Below are positions 53,087 through 62,581 of a stretch of 64,000 nucleotides of DNA, piece by piece. Positions within the stretch are counted from its first letter, which is position 1, and each line of letters starts with the position of its first letter. Under the pieces are notes generated by a model that was not told the origin of the DNA, made no database searches, and saw only the letters and a list, made by a program, of their open reading frames with translations. The stretch covers positions 1 through 64,000 of the forward strand of contig NZ_OY781107.1 in the NCBI RefSeq assembly GCF_963676475.1, in the 5' to 3' direction. The position numbers and the translations under genes are program-made. Origin of the DNA: an uncultured Celeribacter sp. (lineage in GTDB: Bacteria > Pseudomonadota > Alphaproteobacteria > Rhodobacterales > Rhodobacteraceae).

Positions 53087-53422
53087 GTGTGAGCGCCCTT
53101 CGGGGCGCTTTTTCTTTGCGTATTTTGACTGCAATGAAGACCTGTTAGCCGCGCGTTAAGGTTAATGCGTCACAACGTGTTTACGGTACAGGCTGGAGAG
53201 CCGATGACCGTCTGCGATGAAGACGCCCCGGCCCGTGGGCCGAAACCCTTTCGGTGACGCCCCTGCGCTATGAACCGGCGGTCGGGGCGCACCTCTTCAT
53301 TGCAGGTGAAATACTCACTCAAGGCCCATCTGCGCGCCACCGCACAGAACCCGTTCGCGCAAAGCCGTTTACGCACACCCCCAAATGCCCACATGATGAG
53401 ACAAACACAAAGGAGTCTCACC
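53087..53422. other. intergenic region between panB and pirin gene
   Basis: It holds the panB terminator (53092-53114) and, at the end, AAAGGAG serving the pirin ATG. A reverse ORF at 53170-53442 is a shadow. No other structure stood out. Confidence 0.6.
53092..53114 (+). terminator. intrinsic terminator of panCB
   Basis: AGCGCCC (53092-53098), loop TTCG, GGGCGCT (53103-53109) and a T run follow the panB stop by 5 bases. Confidence 0.9.
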
Positions 53423-54340
53423 ATGACATTCCGTCCCGTCAAAGCGACCTCTGAAGGTCAGTTCACACTCGAAGGCGCAGGCGTGCATCTCTATCGCGCT
53501 TTCGGCTTTCACAAACCGCGCGAATTCGATCCGTTCTTGCTGTTCGATGATTTCCGCAATGACGATCCGAAGCAGTTCGAAAAGGGCTTTCCCTGGCATC
53601 CGCATCGCGGCATCGAGACGATCACCTATGTCTTGGATGGCGAGGTCGAGCATGGCGACAGCCTTGGCAACAAAGGCGTTTTAGGCAAAGGCTCCGTTCA
53701 ATGGATGACGGCAGGCTCCGGCATCATGCATCAGGAAATGCCGCGCGGGAATGCGGCGGGGCAGATGCACGGGTTTCAGCTTTGGGCCAACCTGCCTTCC
53801 TCGCTCAAGATGACCGCGCCGCGCTATCAGGACATTCAGGGCAGCGACATTCCCGAGATCATCGACGATGACGGCACCAAGGTGAAGATCGTCACCGGGT
53901 CGTTCTGGGGTAAGCGCGGGCCTGTCGATGGCATCGCCGCCGATCCGCTTTATCTCGACATCTCCGTGCCGCCGAACACACGCAAGGTGCTGCCGGTCGA
54001 CACATATGCCAACACGTTTGCCTATATCTTTGCGGGCCGTGCGTCTTTCCGCGATGCCTCTCAGCCTTACGGCGTGCGGGTCGAGAAAGAGGTGAATGGC
54101 GAGGAGATCAACATCCGCGATATGTCCGGCAACCGGACGCTGGTGAATTTCGACACCGGCAATGAGATCGTGGTGAACAGCGGGCCCGAAGGCGTGCGGT
54201 TCCTGTTGATTTCCGGGCAGCCGATCAAAGAGCCGGTGGCCTGGCATGGGCCGATCGTGATGAACACGCGTGAGGAGTTGATGCAGGCGTTCAATGAGTT
54301 GAACAACGGCACCTTCATTCGTGATCAGCGAGATCACTGA
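53423..54340 (+). CDS. pirin family protein
   Basis: This 305-residue bicupin has the metal site HPHRG in the first cupin and MHQEMP about 40 residues later. Bacterial pirins include quercetin-2,3-dioxygenases and redox-sensing proteins; the role here is not known. The ATG at 53423 follows AAAGGAG; the longer frame from 53270 is intergenic. It is a single gene with a shared terminator at 54345-54379. Confidence 0.93.
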   Translation: MTFRPVKATSEGQFTLEGAGVHLYRAFGFHKPREFDPFLLFDDFRNDDPKQFEKGFPWHPHRGIETITYVLDGEVEHGDSLGNKGVLGKGSVQWMTAGSGIMHQEMPRGNAAGQMHGFQLWANLPSSLKMTAPRYQDIQGSDIPEIIDDDGTKVKIVTGSFWGKRGPVDGIAADPLYLDISVPPNTRKVLPVDTYANTFAYIFAGRASFRDASQPYGVRVEKEVNGEEINIRDMSGNRTLVNFDTGNEIVVNSGPEGVRFLLISGQPIKEPVAWHGPIVMNTREELMQAFNELNNGTFIRDQRDH

Positions 54341-54344
54341 CGAA

Positions 54345-54379
54345 AAAGCAAGCGCGCCAGAGGATGGCGCGCTTGCTTT
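54345..54379. terminator. bidirectional terminator between convergent genes
   Basis: AAAGCAAGCGCGCC (54345-54358) and GGCGCGCTTGCTTT (54366-54379) are perfect 14-bp complements around a 7-nt loop, with A and T runs on the outer sides. It serves the pirin gene and the leftward stress-protein gene. Confidence 0.92.
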
Positions 54380-54392
54380 CAATCTTATCGCT

Positions 54393-54905
54393 TTAAGCCG
54401 CGTGCGGAAAGGCGATCACGACATGTTCGCCGACATCCGGCGTCGTATCCGACGCCATATTGGCCTTGAGCATCTCATAACCTACCGCCAACGGATTGCC
54501 GGTCGACGCCCAAAGAGCGGCCTCCGACAGCGTCATTTCCAACAAGCAGACATGCGGGTTGTCGCGTCCGCCCTCGAACCAGGCCGCCGCCGCCGGGGAC
54601 CACAGCTCATCGAGCTTGGCACTGTCCGTGCTTTGACGGATCGCCCCGGTCAGGCAGGCGAAAAACGACTGGTCCTGTGAGGTGACGCAGAACTGCGCCT
54701 GATCGCCGGTGCCCACGTGGCGCACCAGATCGGTTTCATCCGAGGTGATAAACCAGAGCTTGCCAGCGGCGGCATCCGAGAAATGGCTCATCGGCTGCAT
54801 GGCGTCATGTGCGCCCGAGATGCCGAGCATCCCGGCACGCAACTCGCCAAGCTCCTGCCAGAGCATATGAGCGGGGCCGTCGCGAAAATCGTCCAGACGA
54901 GACAT
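54393..54905 (-). CDS. pyridoxamine 5'-phosphate oxidase-like stress protein
   Basis: This 170-residue protein has the split-barrel flavin-binding fold of general stress protein 26. MSHFSDAAAGKLWFITSDETDLV and ELWSPAAAAWFEGGRD are characteristic stretches. It likely binds a flavin and protects against stress; the substrate is unknown. It follows a CsbD-like gene by 3 bases, and the two form a stress-type pair. Confidence 0.87.
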   Translation of the reverse strand: MSRLDDFRDGPAHMLWQELGELRAGMLGISGAHDAMQPMSHFSDAAAGKLWFITSDETDLVRHVGTGDQAQFCVTSQDQSFFACLTGAIRQSTDSAKLDELWSPAAAAWFEGGRDNPHVCLLEMTLSEAALWASTGNPLAVGYEMLKANMASDTTPDVGEHVVIAFPHAA

Positions 54906-54908
54906 GGC

Positions 54909-55106
54909 TCACACCTTCGCCAGGAAATCGTCGACGGCCTTGCGCGCCTCTTCCTTGGTCTTGCCGTAGCGCTGCTGAAGCTTGCCTTCGAGCTGTTCGC
55001 GGTTGCCCTGAGCCTCCGCCAGATCGTCGTCGGTCAGCTGACCCCATTCTTCACGAACGCGGCCTTGCATTTCAGTCCATTTGCCTTCGATTTGGTCCCA
55101 ATTCAT
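54909..55106 (-). CDS. CsbD-like stress protein
   Basis: This 65-residue CsbD family protein is small, charged and helical: MNWDQIEGKWTEMQG, EEWGQLTDDDL and a KTKEEARKAVDDFL end. The ATG at 55106 follows AAAGGAGG by a few bases; the longer frame is spurious. Family members are induced by envelope or osmotic stress, but their function is unclear. It is upstream of the PNPOx-like gene on the same strand. Confidence 0.93.
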   Translation of the reverse strand: MNWDQIEGKWTEMQGRVREEWGQLTDDDLAEAQGNREQLEGKLQQRYGKTKEEARKAVDDFLAKV

Positions 55107-55239
55107 TTGAGAGCCTCCTTTCTCTGTCTGGAAACAAAACGTCCAGACAGCTCCGAGAGTTCCAAAGTATGATCGCCAATTTTCAAATCGGAAGACTGAC
55201 CACAGAAAGCAGCGATGGAAAAGAAAGCGCCTCTGGCGT

Positions 55240-56226
55240 TTATAACATCGCGGGCACGACCATATCCGGCGGGCGGTGGCCGTCGGCAAAAGTACGAATG
55301 TTGAGCATCACCTGTTCACCCATCTCGATCCGCCCTTCGAGCGTCGCGGAGCCCATATGAGGCAAGAGAACCACATTGGGCTGCTCGCGCAAACGCGGGT
55401 TGATCTGATGCCCGTGCTCAAAGACATCGAGGCCTGCGCCACCGATCTCGCCGGCGCGCAGCCCACGGGTCAGGGCGTTTTCGTCGATCACCTCGCCACG
55501 CGACGTGTTCACGATCACTGCGCTCGGTTTCATGAGCTTAAGCCGCCGCGCATTGATCTGGTGATAGGTCGCAGGCGTGTGCGGGCAGTTGATCGAGAGG
55601 ATATCGACGCGCGAGAGCATCTGATCGAGACTGTCCCACCAGGTCGCTTCAAAGGCCGCTTCAGTCTCTGGCCGCAACCGCGTGCGGTTGTGGTAATGCA
55701 CCGACAGACCAAAGGCCCGCGCCCGGAGCGCCAAGGCCCGGCCGATCCGCCCCATGCCCAGAATGCCAAGCCGCTTGCCCGTCAACCTCTGGCCCAGAAA
55801 CGCCGTCGGCGCCCAACCTTCCCAGACACCGGATTGCATCGCCGCCTGACCTTCGGGGATGCGCCGCGTCACGGCGAGCATCAAAGCCATCGCCATATCC
55901 GCCGTGTCCTCAGTCACCACATCGGGGGTGTTCGAGACGAGGATGCTGCGGTTTTGCGCCGTGATCACATCAATATGATCCACACCTGCCCCGTAATTGG
56001 CGATCAGTTTCAGACGCTCCCCCGCCTGTCCCAACATGCCCGCGTCGATCCGATCCGTCACACAAGGGACCAGAACATCGGCGCGCTGCATCGCCTGAAC
56101 CAACGCCGCTTTGTCCATCTTTTCATCCGTGTGATTGAGCTCGACATCGAAGAGCTCTTTCATCCGGGTTTCGACCTGTTCCGGCAGTGCCCGTGTCACC
56201 ACGACCTTCAGACGATCTTTCGCCAT
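55240..56226 (-). CDS. D-2-hydroxyacid dehydrogenase (glyoxylate/glycerate type)
   Basis: This 328-residue NAD(P)-dependent enzyme has the Rossmann motif GILGMGRIGRALA. The catalytic residues are Arg in NTSRGEVID, Glu in a loop before the C-terminal helix, and His in LLPHMGSAT. It resembles GyaR/GhrB-type glyoxylate and hydroxypyruvate reductases, including NYGAGVDHIDV. The exact substrate is uncertain. It stands alone with a 200-bp upstream region. Confidence 0.9.
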   Translation of the reverse strand: MAKDRLKVVVTRALPEQVETRMKELFDVELNHTDEKMDKAALVQAMQRADVLVPCVTDRIDAGMLGQAGERLKLIANYGAGVDHIDVITAQNRSILVSNTPDVVTEDTADMAMALMLAVTRRIPEGQAAMQSGVWEGWAPTAFLGQRLTGKRLGILGMGRIGRALALRARAFGLSVHYHNRTRLRPETEAAFEATWWDSLDQMLSRVDILSINCPHTPATYHQINARRLKLMKPSAVIVNTSRGEVIDENALTRGLRAGEIGGAGLDVFEHGHQINPRLREQPNVVLLPHMGSATLEGRIEMGEQVMLNIRTFADGHRPPDMVVPAML

Positions 56227-56425
56227 GACCGCAACCTCCCTCTTTCTTTTTCCCTCCTATACTGGCAAACTCGATTGCATCCCCGCAAGCCATAAGGATA
56301 AGAACCAGGGGAGAAAAACTGTATAAAAGAACTGTATAAAGACGGGGGAGGTCATGCCCCCGATGACGTGCTGGCAGATGGCCGACAGTTTCGGGCGAAT
56401 GATGAGCAGATCAGGCAGAGTAACG

Positions 56426-56971
56426 ATGAAAACGGGTCGATCTTTCGGCAGGGGCGCGCCCTCTCTGGTGCTCCTGTCTTGCCTCTTGGCGCTCAGTCTT
56501 TTGGCGATCACGCCAACGCTCGGTTGGGCCACCGATGGCCCCACGCGCGGCTCTGTCACCAACCTCCCGCTGCCCCGGTTCGTCTCGCTCAAAAGCGACA
56601 AGGCCAATGTCCGGCGCGGGCCGTCTTTGTCGCATCGCATCGACTGGGTCTTTGTGCGCCGGGGCTATCCGCTTGAGGTCATCGCGGAATACGGCCATTG
56701 GCGTCGTGTGCGCGACCTTGAGGGCGCCACCGGCTGGCTGCACTACTCGCTGATTTCCGGGGTGCGCACGGCGCTTGTCACCGATGAGAATGTCGACCTC
56801 TATTCCCGCCCGGATCCCAGCTCGCGCCTCAATGCCCAAGCGGAGAAAAACGTCATCCTGCGTCTTCAGGAATGCAATGTCTCGTGGTGTAAAGTGACCG
56901 CTGGCGGACAAAAGGGATGGGTGTTGAAAGCCGGCATCTGGGGCGTGCGTCCAGACGAAATTTTAGAGTAA
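56426..56971 (+). CDS. exported SH3-domain protein
   Basis: This protein of about 181 residues has a signal peptide (residues 1-36, hydrophobic core SLVLLSCLLALSLLA, cleavage near GWA). A bacterial SH3-like domain follows (about 50-120, ANVRRGPSLSHRIDWV and TGWLHYSLISG), then a second, weaker SH3-like repeat to the end. Such proteins usually bind cell-wall components. The start is uncertain: ATGs at 56354 and 56399 are in frame, but 56426 gives the best signal peptide. It lies 6 bases before the capsule-type gene. Confidence 0.82.
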   Translation: MKTGRSFGRGAPSLVLLSCLLALSLLAITPTLGWATDGPTRGSVTNLPLPRFVSLKSDKANVRRGPSLSHRIDWVFVRRGYPLEVIAEYGHWRRVRDLEGATGWLHYSLISGVRTALVTDENVDLYSRPDPSSRLNAQAEKNVILRLQECNVSWCKVTAGGQKGWVLKAGIWGVRPDEILE

Positions 56972-56977
56972 GTGGTT

Positions 56978-57964
56978 ATGGATCAAATCAAATCTCCCTT
57001 GGCGGCCCGCAATATTCCGACCGGATTGAAATCCTGCGTGATCCATGGCTACGGCAGCTGGCATGAGGCCATCGCGCAGGGCCGTCACGACTTTTTCACC
57101 CGTCTGGTGCCCAAGCTGAAAGAGAAAGGCTTTGCGACCTATCTCGTCGAAGGCGGCTCGCGCAGCGGGCGGGCGCTGCTGGCCGAGGATCATTTCCACA
57201 TCATCGTCGGCGGTCCTGCCATGTATGGCCCGACGATCCTGCACGCCTATCCGTCTTATCTCTGGGGCTTTTGGTATTTCGATGAGCTGGGCTTTGGTCT
57301 CAACAGCTCGCTTCGGTTTGCCCGCTATTGTTCCGAGCCGGAGACCCGCGAAGCCGCCGAATATTTCTTCAATGGCGTCACCGGATATATGCTGCGTGAG
57401 AACATCTCGAAACATGCACAGGAACCGCGGATGGATGCGCCTTTGCGCCCCTCCACCGCGACGATCCTGTGTCAGCCTTCTGAGACCGAAACGCCCAGCG
57501 CGCGGTATCTGAGCACCGAACAGATGATCGCCACGGCGGCCAATTACGACCGCAACGCGCTGGTCTATGTCAAACCGCATCCGCATCAAAGCAAACAGGG
57601 ACGTCGGCAGATCCTCGAGATTTGCGAGAACCACCCCAATGTGAAACTGAGCGATGCCTCGATCCACGACCTGATCGAAGCGGCCCGCGTTGTGATCACG
57701 CAAAACTCCTCGGCGGGGTTCGAGGCCTTGATGCAGAAAAAGCCGGTGATCACCTGTGGCAAGTCCGATTACTGGCACGCCACATTGACCCCCCGCACGG
57801 TCTCCGATCTCAAGGCGGCGATCGAGTTCGGCCCGGACACCATGGCGGATTTCGATTACGAGGGCTATTTCCACTGGTTCCTCGAACGTCAGTGTCTTGA
57901 GCCCGCAAAGGACAATTTCGTGGCGCGCGCCTGGGCGCGGATCAAGGACAAGTTGATGCTTTAA
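56978..57964 (+). CDS. capsule polysaccharide biosynthesis-type glycosyltransferase
   Basis: This 328-residue protein resembles the capsule biosynthesis KpsC/KpsS family that adds Kdo to lipid anchors. VYVKPHPHQSK and then SIHDLIEAARVVITQNSSAG, FEALMQKKPVITCGKSDYW match the C-terminal family block. A GTG at 56972 could also be the start; the ATG two codons later is used here. It sits right after the SH3 gene, which suggests co-transcription. The acceptor and sugar are unknown. Confidence 0.78.
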   Translation: MDQIKSPLAARNIPTGLKSCVIHGYGSWHEAIAQGRHDFFTRLVPKLKEKGFATYLVEGGSRSGRALLAEDHFHIIVGGPAMYGPTILHAYPSYLWGFWYFDELGFGLNSSLRFARYCSEPETREAAEYFFNGVTGYMLRENISKHAQEPRMDAPLRPSTATILCQPSETETPSARYLSTEQMIATAANYDRNALVYVKPHPHQSKQGRRQILEICENHPNVKLSDASIHDLIEAARVVITQNSSAGFEALMQKKPVITCGKSDYWHATLTPRTVSDLKAAIEFGPDTMADFDYEGYFHWFLERQCLEPAKDNFVARAWARIKDKLML

Positions 57965-58046
57965 GCGCAGCCTTCGCGTCTTTGGCCTTACCCGTGGGAG
58001 GGAATCCTTTATAACCCCTCCAAGCGCCACAATCGGGGAAATCGAC

Positions 58047-58925
58047 ATGCCTGACACCCGTCTGAACCTGTCAGCCGGACTTGCCTCCGTCACTGTCGCG
58101 ACCATCCTTGTGCTGGCCAAGCTTTGGGCGCTGAGCCTCACTGGCTCTCTGTCGATTGCCGCCTCTTTGGCAGACAGCGCCATGGATTTCCTGATTGCCG
58201 CCGGTGGGCTCTTGGCGATCTATTACGCCTCCCGTCCACCCGATGACGACCACACCTTTGGCCACACCTCCGCCGAAGACCTCGCGGCCCTTGCGCAATC
58301 CGTCTTCATTCTGATTTCCGCCGGTGTCATCGGCGTGACCTCCGTGCGCCGCCTCTTGTCGCCCGCCCCGAAAGAGATGATGGCCGAGGGCGCCGGCATC
58401 GCGGTGATGATCCTCTCCATCGTGCTGACCATCGCGCTCGTGCTGTGGCAACGCCACGTCGCCCGCAAAACCGGGTCCAAGGTCGTCTCCGCCGACAGCC
58501 TGCATTACGTGGGCGATCTGATCCCCAACATCGGCGCCATCCTCGCGCTTCTGGCCTCCTCCATGTTCGGGTTTCACCAGCTCGACAGTGTGGTCGCCTT
58601 GGGCGCTGCGGGCATTTTGCTTGTCGGCGCGCTCAACATCGGCAAATCCGCCTGGGACGCGCTCATGGACCGTGCTGCCCCGCCGGAGATGATCGAAGCC
58701 ATTGAAAACATGGCCAAAGAGATGCCCGGCATCTACGCCTATCACGACCTTAAAACCCGTATGGCAGGCTCAAAGCCTTTCGTGAACATTCATATCGAAG
58801 TGAATGGCGACCAGACCCTGCGCGAGGCCCATGCGATCTCCGCGGGTCTCAAACGGCAAATTCTGGATGCCTACCCGAATGCCGATGTGATCGTGCACAA
58901 AGACGTGGCAGGCGAGGCGGATTGA
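58047..58925 (+). CDS. cation diffusion facilitator (CDF) transporter
   Basis: This is a 292-residue inner-membrane exporter of divalent metals (Zn, Fe or Mn) driven by protons. The metal site appears as SLADSAMDF and HTFGHTSAEDLAA, the paired His-Asp motifs of helices 2 and 5. About six membrane segments occupy residues 10-205. A cytoplasmic C-terminal dimer domain (about 210-292) has MPGIYAYHDLKTR. The metal preference is not certain; it is FieF-like. Confidence 0.92.
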   Translation: MPDTRLNLSAGLASVTVATILVLAKLWALSLTGSLSIAASLADSAMDFLIAAGGLLAIYYASRPPDDDHTFGHTSAEDLAALAQSVFILISAGVIGVTSVRRLLSPAPKEMMAEGAGIAVMILSIVLTIALVLWQRHVARKTGSKVVSADSLHYVGDLIPNIGAILALLASSMFGFHQLDSVVALGAAGILLVGALNIGKSAWDALMDRAAPPEMIEAIENMAKEMPGIYAYHDLKTRMAGSKPFVNIHIEVNGDQTLREAHAISAGLKRQILDAYPNADVIVHKDVAGEAD

Positions 58926-58967
58926 CCGCCTCGCGATTGAGTATTTCCGGCACAAAGGAAACGCGGA

Positions 58968-60992
58968 TCACTCCGCCACCAAAAGCCCCCGGCCTTTGAG
59001 CAGCGCCTCGACGCCCGGCATCCGTCCCCGGAAGGCGGTGTAGAGCGCCTCGGCATCTTCAGAGCCACCTTTCGAGAGGATGTTCTCCTCAAGCCGTTTC
59101 GCCATCGCCGGATCGAAGGGCGAGGTTTCCTCGAAGGCCTCGAACGCGTCGGCATCCATCACTTCGGACCACATGTAGCTATAGTAGCCGGAGCTGTAGC
59201 CGTCACCTGAGAACACATGCGCGAAATGCGGTGTCGCGTGGCGCATGGTGATGGCTTTCGGCATGCCGATCTTTGCCAGCGTCTCGACCTGTGCCGCCAT
59301 CGGGTCTTTCGGTGCTGGGCCGTCGTGGAAATCGAGGTCCACCAGGGCGGAGGCGACATATTCGACCGTGGCAAAACCCTGATCATAGGTCTGCGCCGCA
59401 AGCAAGCGCTCCAACATATCGCGCGGCATGGGTTCACCGGTTGTCGCATGTGTCGCGAACTCTTCGAGCACCTCAGGTACTTCCAGCCAGTGCTCGTATA
59501 GCTGGCTCGGCAGCTCGACAAAATCGCGCGCCACGGAGGTGCCAGAAATTGACTCATAGGTTACGTCCGAGAGCATCTGATGCAGAGCATGGCCGAACTC
59601 ATGAAACAGCGTGCGCGCATCATCATAAGACAGCAATGCCGCCTCGCTTTTCGACGGTTTGGAAAAATTGCACACATTGAGGACGATGGGACGAATATCG
59701 CCCATGAGTTTCTGTTGGCTGCGCATCGCGGTGCACCAAGCACCAGAGCGTTTCGAGCCGCGCGCGAAATAATCACCGATGAAAATCGCAATATGTTCGC
59801 CGTTCCGCGTCACATTCCAAGCGCGTGCATCCGGGTGATAGGTGGTCACATCGAGCGGTTCGAACGCCAACCCGAAGAGACGATTGGCACAGGTAAAGGC
59901 CGCTTCGATCATCCGCTCAAGCTGCAGATAGGGCTTCAACTCCGCCTCATCGAGATCATGCTCCGCCTTGCGCCGGATCGAGGAGTAATAGCGCCAATCC
60001 CAAGGCTCCAGATCGCCATTCACCCCATCCTCTGCCATCATGTCTGACAGGATCGCAGCATCGCGTTCGGCGGCCTCTTTCGCGGGCTCCCAAACCCGCA
60101 TCAACAGATCTCGCACATGGGCAGGCGTTTTGGCCATTTCGGTCTCAAGTTTATAGGACGCAAAGCTCTCGTACCCCAACAATTTGGCGCGCTCCTCGCG
60201 CAGTTCCAAAATCTCTTTGGCAATCTCGCGGTTGTCGTTGGCATTGCCATTCTCACCGCGTGCTGCCCAGGCGCGGAACGCCTTTTCGCGCAGGTCACGT
60301 CGCGGCGAAAATTGCAGGAAAGGCACGATGAGCGAGCGCGACAGGGTCACAACAGGGCCTTTGGCACCCTTCTCTTCGCCCGCAGATCGCGCGGCGTCGA
60401 TGACGAATTGCGGCAGGCCCTCAAGGTCTTCTTCCGCAAGCTCCATGAACCACTCACGCTCGTCGGCCAAAAGGTTCTGCGTGAACTGAGTGCCCAGCGT
60501 GGCAAGCCGCGATTTGATCGCCGCCATGCGATCTTTTTCAGCCCCTTCGAGTTTCGCGCCCGAGCGCACAAACGACCGCCGCGTGAGCATCAAGACGCGC
60601 TGTTGTTCCTCTGTCAAATCAAGGGCTTCGCGGGTTTTCCACAGGGTCTCGATCCGATTGAACAGTGCCTCGTCGGCGGTGATCTCACTGCTGTAAGCGG
60701 AGAGCAGAGGCGACAGATCGCGCATTAATCCGTCGCGCACATCGTTGGTGTCGGCCCCCGCCATGCCAAAAAAAGCCCCCAGCACTTTCGACAGGGTCGC
60801 ATCCGCCTTTTCCAGCGCTTCAATGGTGTTGGAAAATGTCGGCGCTTCGGGGTTTTCCGCGATGGCTTTGATCGCCGCGCGCCCCTCTGCAAGCGCGGCA
60901 TCGACCGCAGGTTTGACATCCGCGTCGCGCAAATCGGCAAACGGCGGCAGGTTGAAAGGCGTATTCCACTCGGACAAGTAAGCGTTGGTCAT
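58968..60992 (-). CDS. M3 family oligopeptidase
   Basis: This 674-residue zinc metallopeptidase is related to oligopeptidase A and peptidyl-dipeptidase Dcp. The zinc site HEFGH is at 464-468 with the third ligand Glu near 493 (FVELPSQ). There is no signal peptide, so it works in the cytoplasm on short peptides. The N-terminal helical part (1-150) forms the channel that limits substrate size. It is alone on the minus strand with 52 bases to the ThiF-like gene upstream. Confidence 0.94.
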   Translation of the reverse strand: MTNAYLSEWNTPFNLPPFADLRDADVKPAVDAALAEGRAAIKAIAENPEAPTFSNTIEALEKADATLSKVLGAFFGMAGADTNDVRDGLMRDLSPLLSAYSSEITADEALFNRIETLWKTREALDLTEEQQRVLMLTRRSFVRSGAKLEGAEKDRMAAIKSRLATLGTQFTQNLLADEREWFMELAEEDLEGLPQFVIDAARSAGEEKGAKGPVVTLSRSLIVPFLQFSPRRDLREKAFRAWAARGENGNANDNREIAKEILELREERAKLLGYESFASYKLETEMAKTPAHVRDLLMRVWEPAKEAAERDAAILSDMMAEDGVNGDLEPWDWRYYSSIRRKAEHDLDEAELKPYLQLERMIEAAFTCANRLFGLAFEPLDVTTYHPDARAWNVTRNGEHIAIFIGDYFARGSKRSGAWCTAMRSQQKLMGDIRPIVLNVCNFSKPSKSEAALLSYDDARTLFHEFGHALHQMLSDVTYESISGTSVARDFVELPSQLYEHWLEVPEVLEEFATHATTGEPMPRDMLERLLAAQTYDQGFATVEYVASALVDLDFHDGPAPKDPMAAQVETLAKIGMPKAITMRHATPHFAHVFSGDGYSSGYYSYMWSEVMDADAFEAFEETSPFDPAMAKRLEENILSKGGSEDAEALYTAFRGRMPGVEALLKGRGLLVAE

Positions 60993-61044
60993 GCGTGTCT
61001 CCTTTGGCCTTCAAGCTATGCCTCGAAAGCGGCAAGGAAAAGGG

Positions 61045-62082
61045 TCAGCCGCCGCAAATCGGACAGTCGGCCCGCTTTTTCACGGTAATGGTCCGCGTCT
61101 CGGCATAAAGCGCATCGTGAATGACCAGCCGCCCCATCAGACCCTGCCCCGCGCCGGTGAGTTCCTTGACCGCTTCCATCGCCATCATCGTCCCCAAAAC
61201 GCCTGGCAAAGGAGCCGCGACACCCGCCTCGGCACAGGTCGGCACCATGCCATCGGCAGGGCGCTCAGGGAACACACATTGATAACAGGGGCCATTTTCA
61301 TGCGTTTTATATGTGCTGATTTGACCTTCCCACTGCGTGATCGCTGCTGCGATGAGAGGGATGCCATGTGTCACACAAGCGCGGTTCACCAGGTAGCGCG
61401 TGTCGAAATTATCCGTCCCGTCAAGCACCAGATCGTAGTCGGCGACCAGTTCCATGGAGCCTTCATCAAACGCCCGATGATAGGGCCGCACCTCGATAAA
61501 CGGGTTCTGGGCCCGCATGGCCTCGGCGGCGGAGAACACCTTCGGCACGCCCAATTGCGCATCCGTGTGAATCACCTGTCGTTGCAGGTTCGAGGCCTCG
61601 ACCACATCCGGGTCGATCACCCCGATCACCCCCACACCAGAGGCCGCGAGATATTCCAGAACCGGCGCGCCAAGACCGCCCGCGCCGATCACCAGAACCT
61701 TCGCCTCTTTCAGCTTTTTTTGCCCCGGCCCGCCGATTTCGCGCAGCAGGATATGGCGCATGTAGCGGTCCAGTTCGGCAGGGCGGAACGTGCCTTCGCT
61801 TTGCGATTCTGGCATCTGAGGTTTCGGCTGCGCCTTGTTGCGGAGCGCGGCCAAGCCCGCACGGTAAGCGATAATGATCGCCGCCCCGACACCGATCAAG
61901 AGCCATTCGCCCAAGGAACCGCCGAGGCTCGCGCGCAGCGCATGACCTTCGGGCAGCACGAAAAGCGCTATTAAAACAGAGAGATACAACACTCCGATCA
62001 TCGCCCAACGCGCCCGTGTCGGTGCGCCGGTCAACCAGCCGATGCCCCAAAGCACGGCGGCGATGATCAGGAAAAACGTCAT
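61045..62082 (-). CDS. ThiF/MoeB/HesA-family adenylyltransferase with N-terminal membrane region
   Basis: This 345-residue protein has an E1-like domain (about 100-345): nucleotide loop GAGGLG at 133-138, DPDVVEASNLQRQ and a zinc CxxC pair (CYQC and the final CPIC). It activates a ubiquitin-like sulfur carrier such as MoaD or ThiS by adenylation. Unusually, residues 1-80 hold three hydrophobic segments (about 2-20, 26-45 and 57-77) absent from standard MoeB, so it is probably tethered to the membrane. It overlaps dut by ATGA (62079-62082). Confidence 0.9.
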   Translation of the reverse strand: MTFFLIIAAVLWGIGWLTGAPTRARWAMIGVLYLSVLIALFVLPEGHALRASLGGSLGEWLLIGVGAAIIIAYRAGLAALRNKAQPKPQMPESQSEGTFRPAELDRYMRHILLREIGGPGQKKLKEAKVLVIGAGGLGAPVLEYLAASGVGVIGVIDPDVVEASNLQRQVIHTDAQLGVPKVFSAAEAMRAQNPFIEVRPYHRAFDEGSMELVADYDLVLDGTDNFDTRYLVNRACVTHGIPLIAAAITQWEGQISTYKTHENGPCYQCVFPERPADGMVPTCAEAGVAAPLPGVLGTMMAMEAVKELTGAGQGLMGRLVIHDALYAETRTITVKKRADCPICGG

Positions 62083-62546
62083 GTGCGCCCGGTCGACCCA
62101 AACCCGCCCGTGCCACGTGCGGTGTCACTGAGGCTGTCGACCACACGGTAGGCGGCCTTCACCACAGGGGCGACGATCATCTGGCCAATGCGCTCACCGT
62201 GGGTGATGTGAAACGGCTCTTGCCCGTGGTTGATCAGCAATATCCCAACTGGCCCGCGATAATCCGCGTCGATCGTACCCGGCGTGTTCACCATGGAAAT
62301 CCCATGCTTGAGCGCAAGACCCGAACGCGGCCGCACCTGCACCTCATAACCCGGCTCAATCTCCATCGCGAACCCTGTCGGGATCAACGCCCGCGCGCCG
62401 GGCTCGAGAACAACGCCAACGTCGCGCAGCTCCGGCGGGAAATTCGCGCGCACGTCGCCGCCTGCCGCATGTGCGGTCTCATAAGACGGCAGTTTGATGT
62501 CGGTATCGGCCCCGTCGAGCCATTGAATTTTGATCTCTACGCTCAT
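62079..62546 (-). CDS. dut: dUTP diphosphatase
   Basis: This 155-residue trimeric dUTPase hydrolyses dUTP to dUMP. The five motifs are visible: AGGDVRA, RPRSGLA, GTIDADYRG, ERIGQM and the C-terminal RGTGGFGSTG. The ATG at 62546 is used; a longer frame from 62585 overlaps coaBC and lacks conservation. It lies between coaBC and the ThiF-like gene, all on the minus strand. Confidence 0.96.
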   Translation of the reverse strand: MSVEIKIQWLDGADTDIKLPSYETAHAAGGDVRANFPPELRDVGVVLEPGARALIPTGFAMEIEPGYEVQVRPRSGLALKHGISMVNTPGTIDADYRGPVGILLINHGQEPFHITHGERIGQMIVAPVVKAAYRVVDSLSDTARGTGGFGSTGRT

Positions 62547-62581
62547 GTCTTTTCCGTGGTTTAAATACTCAATTCGCCTAC

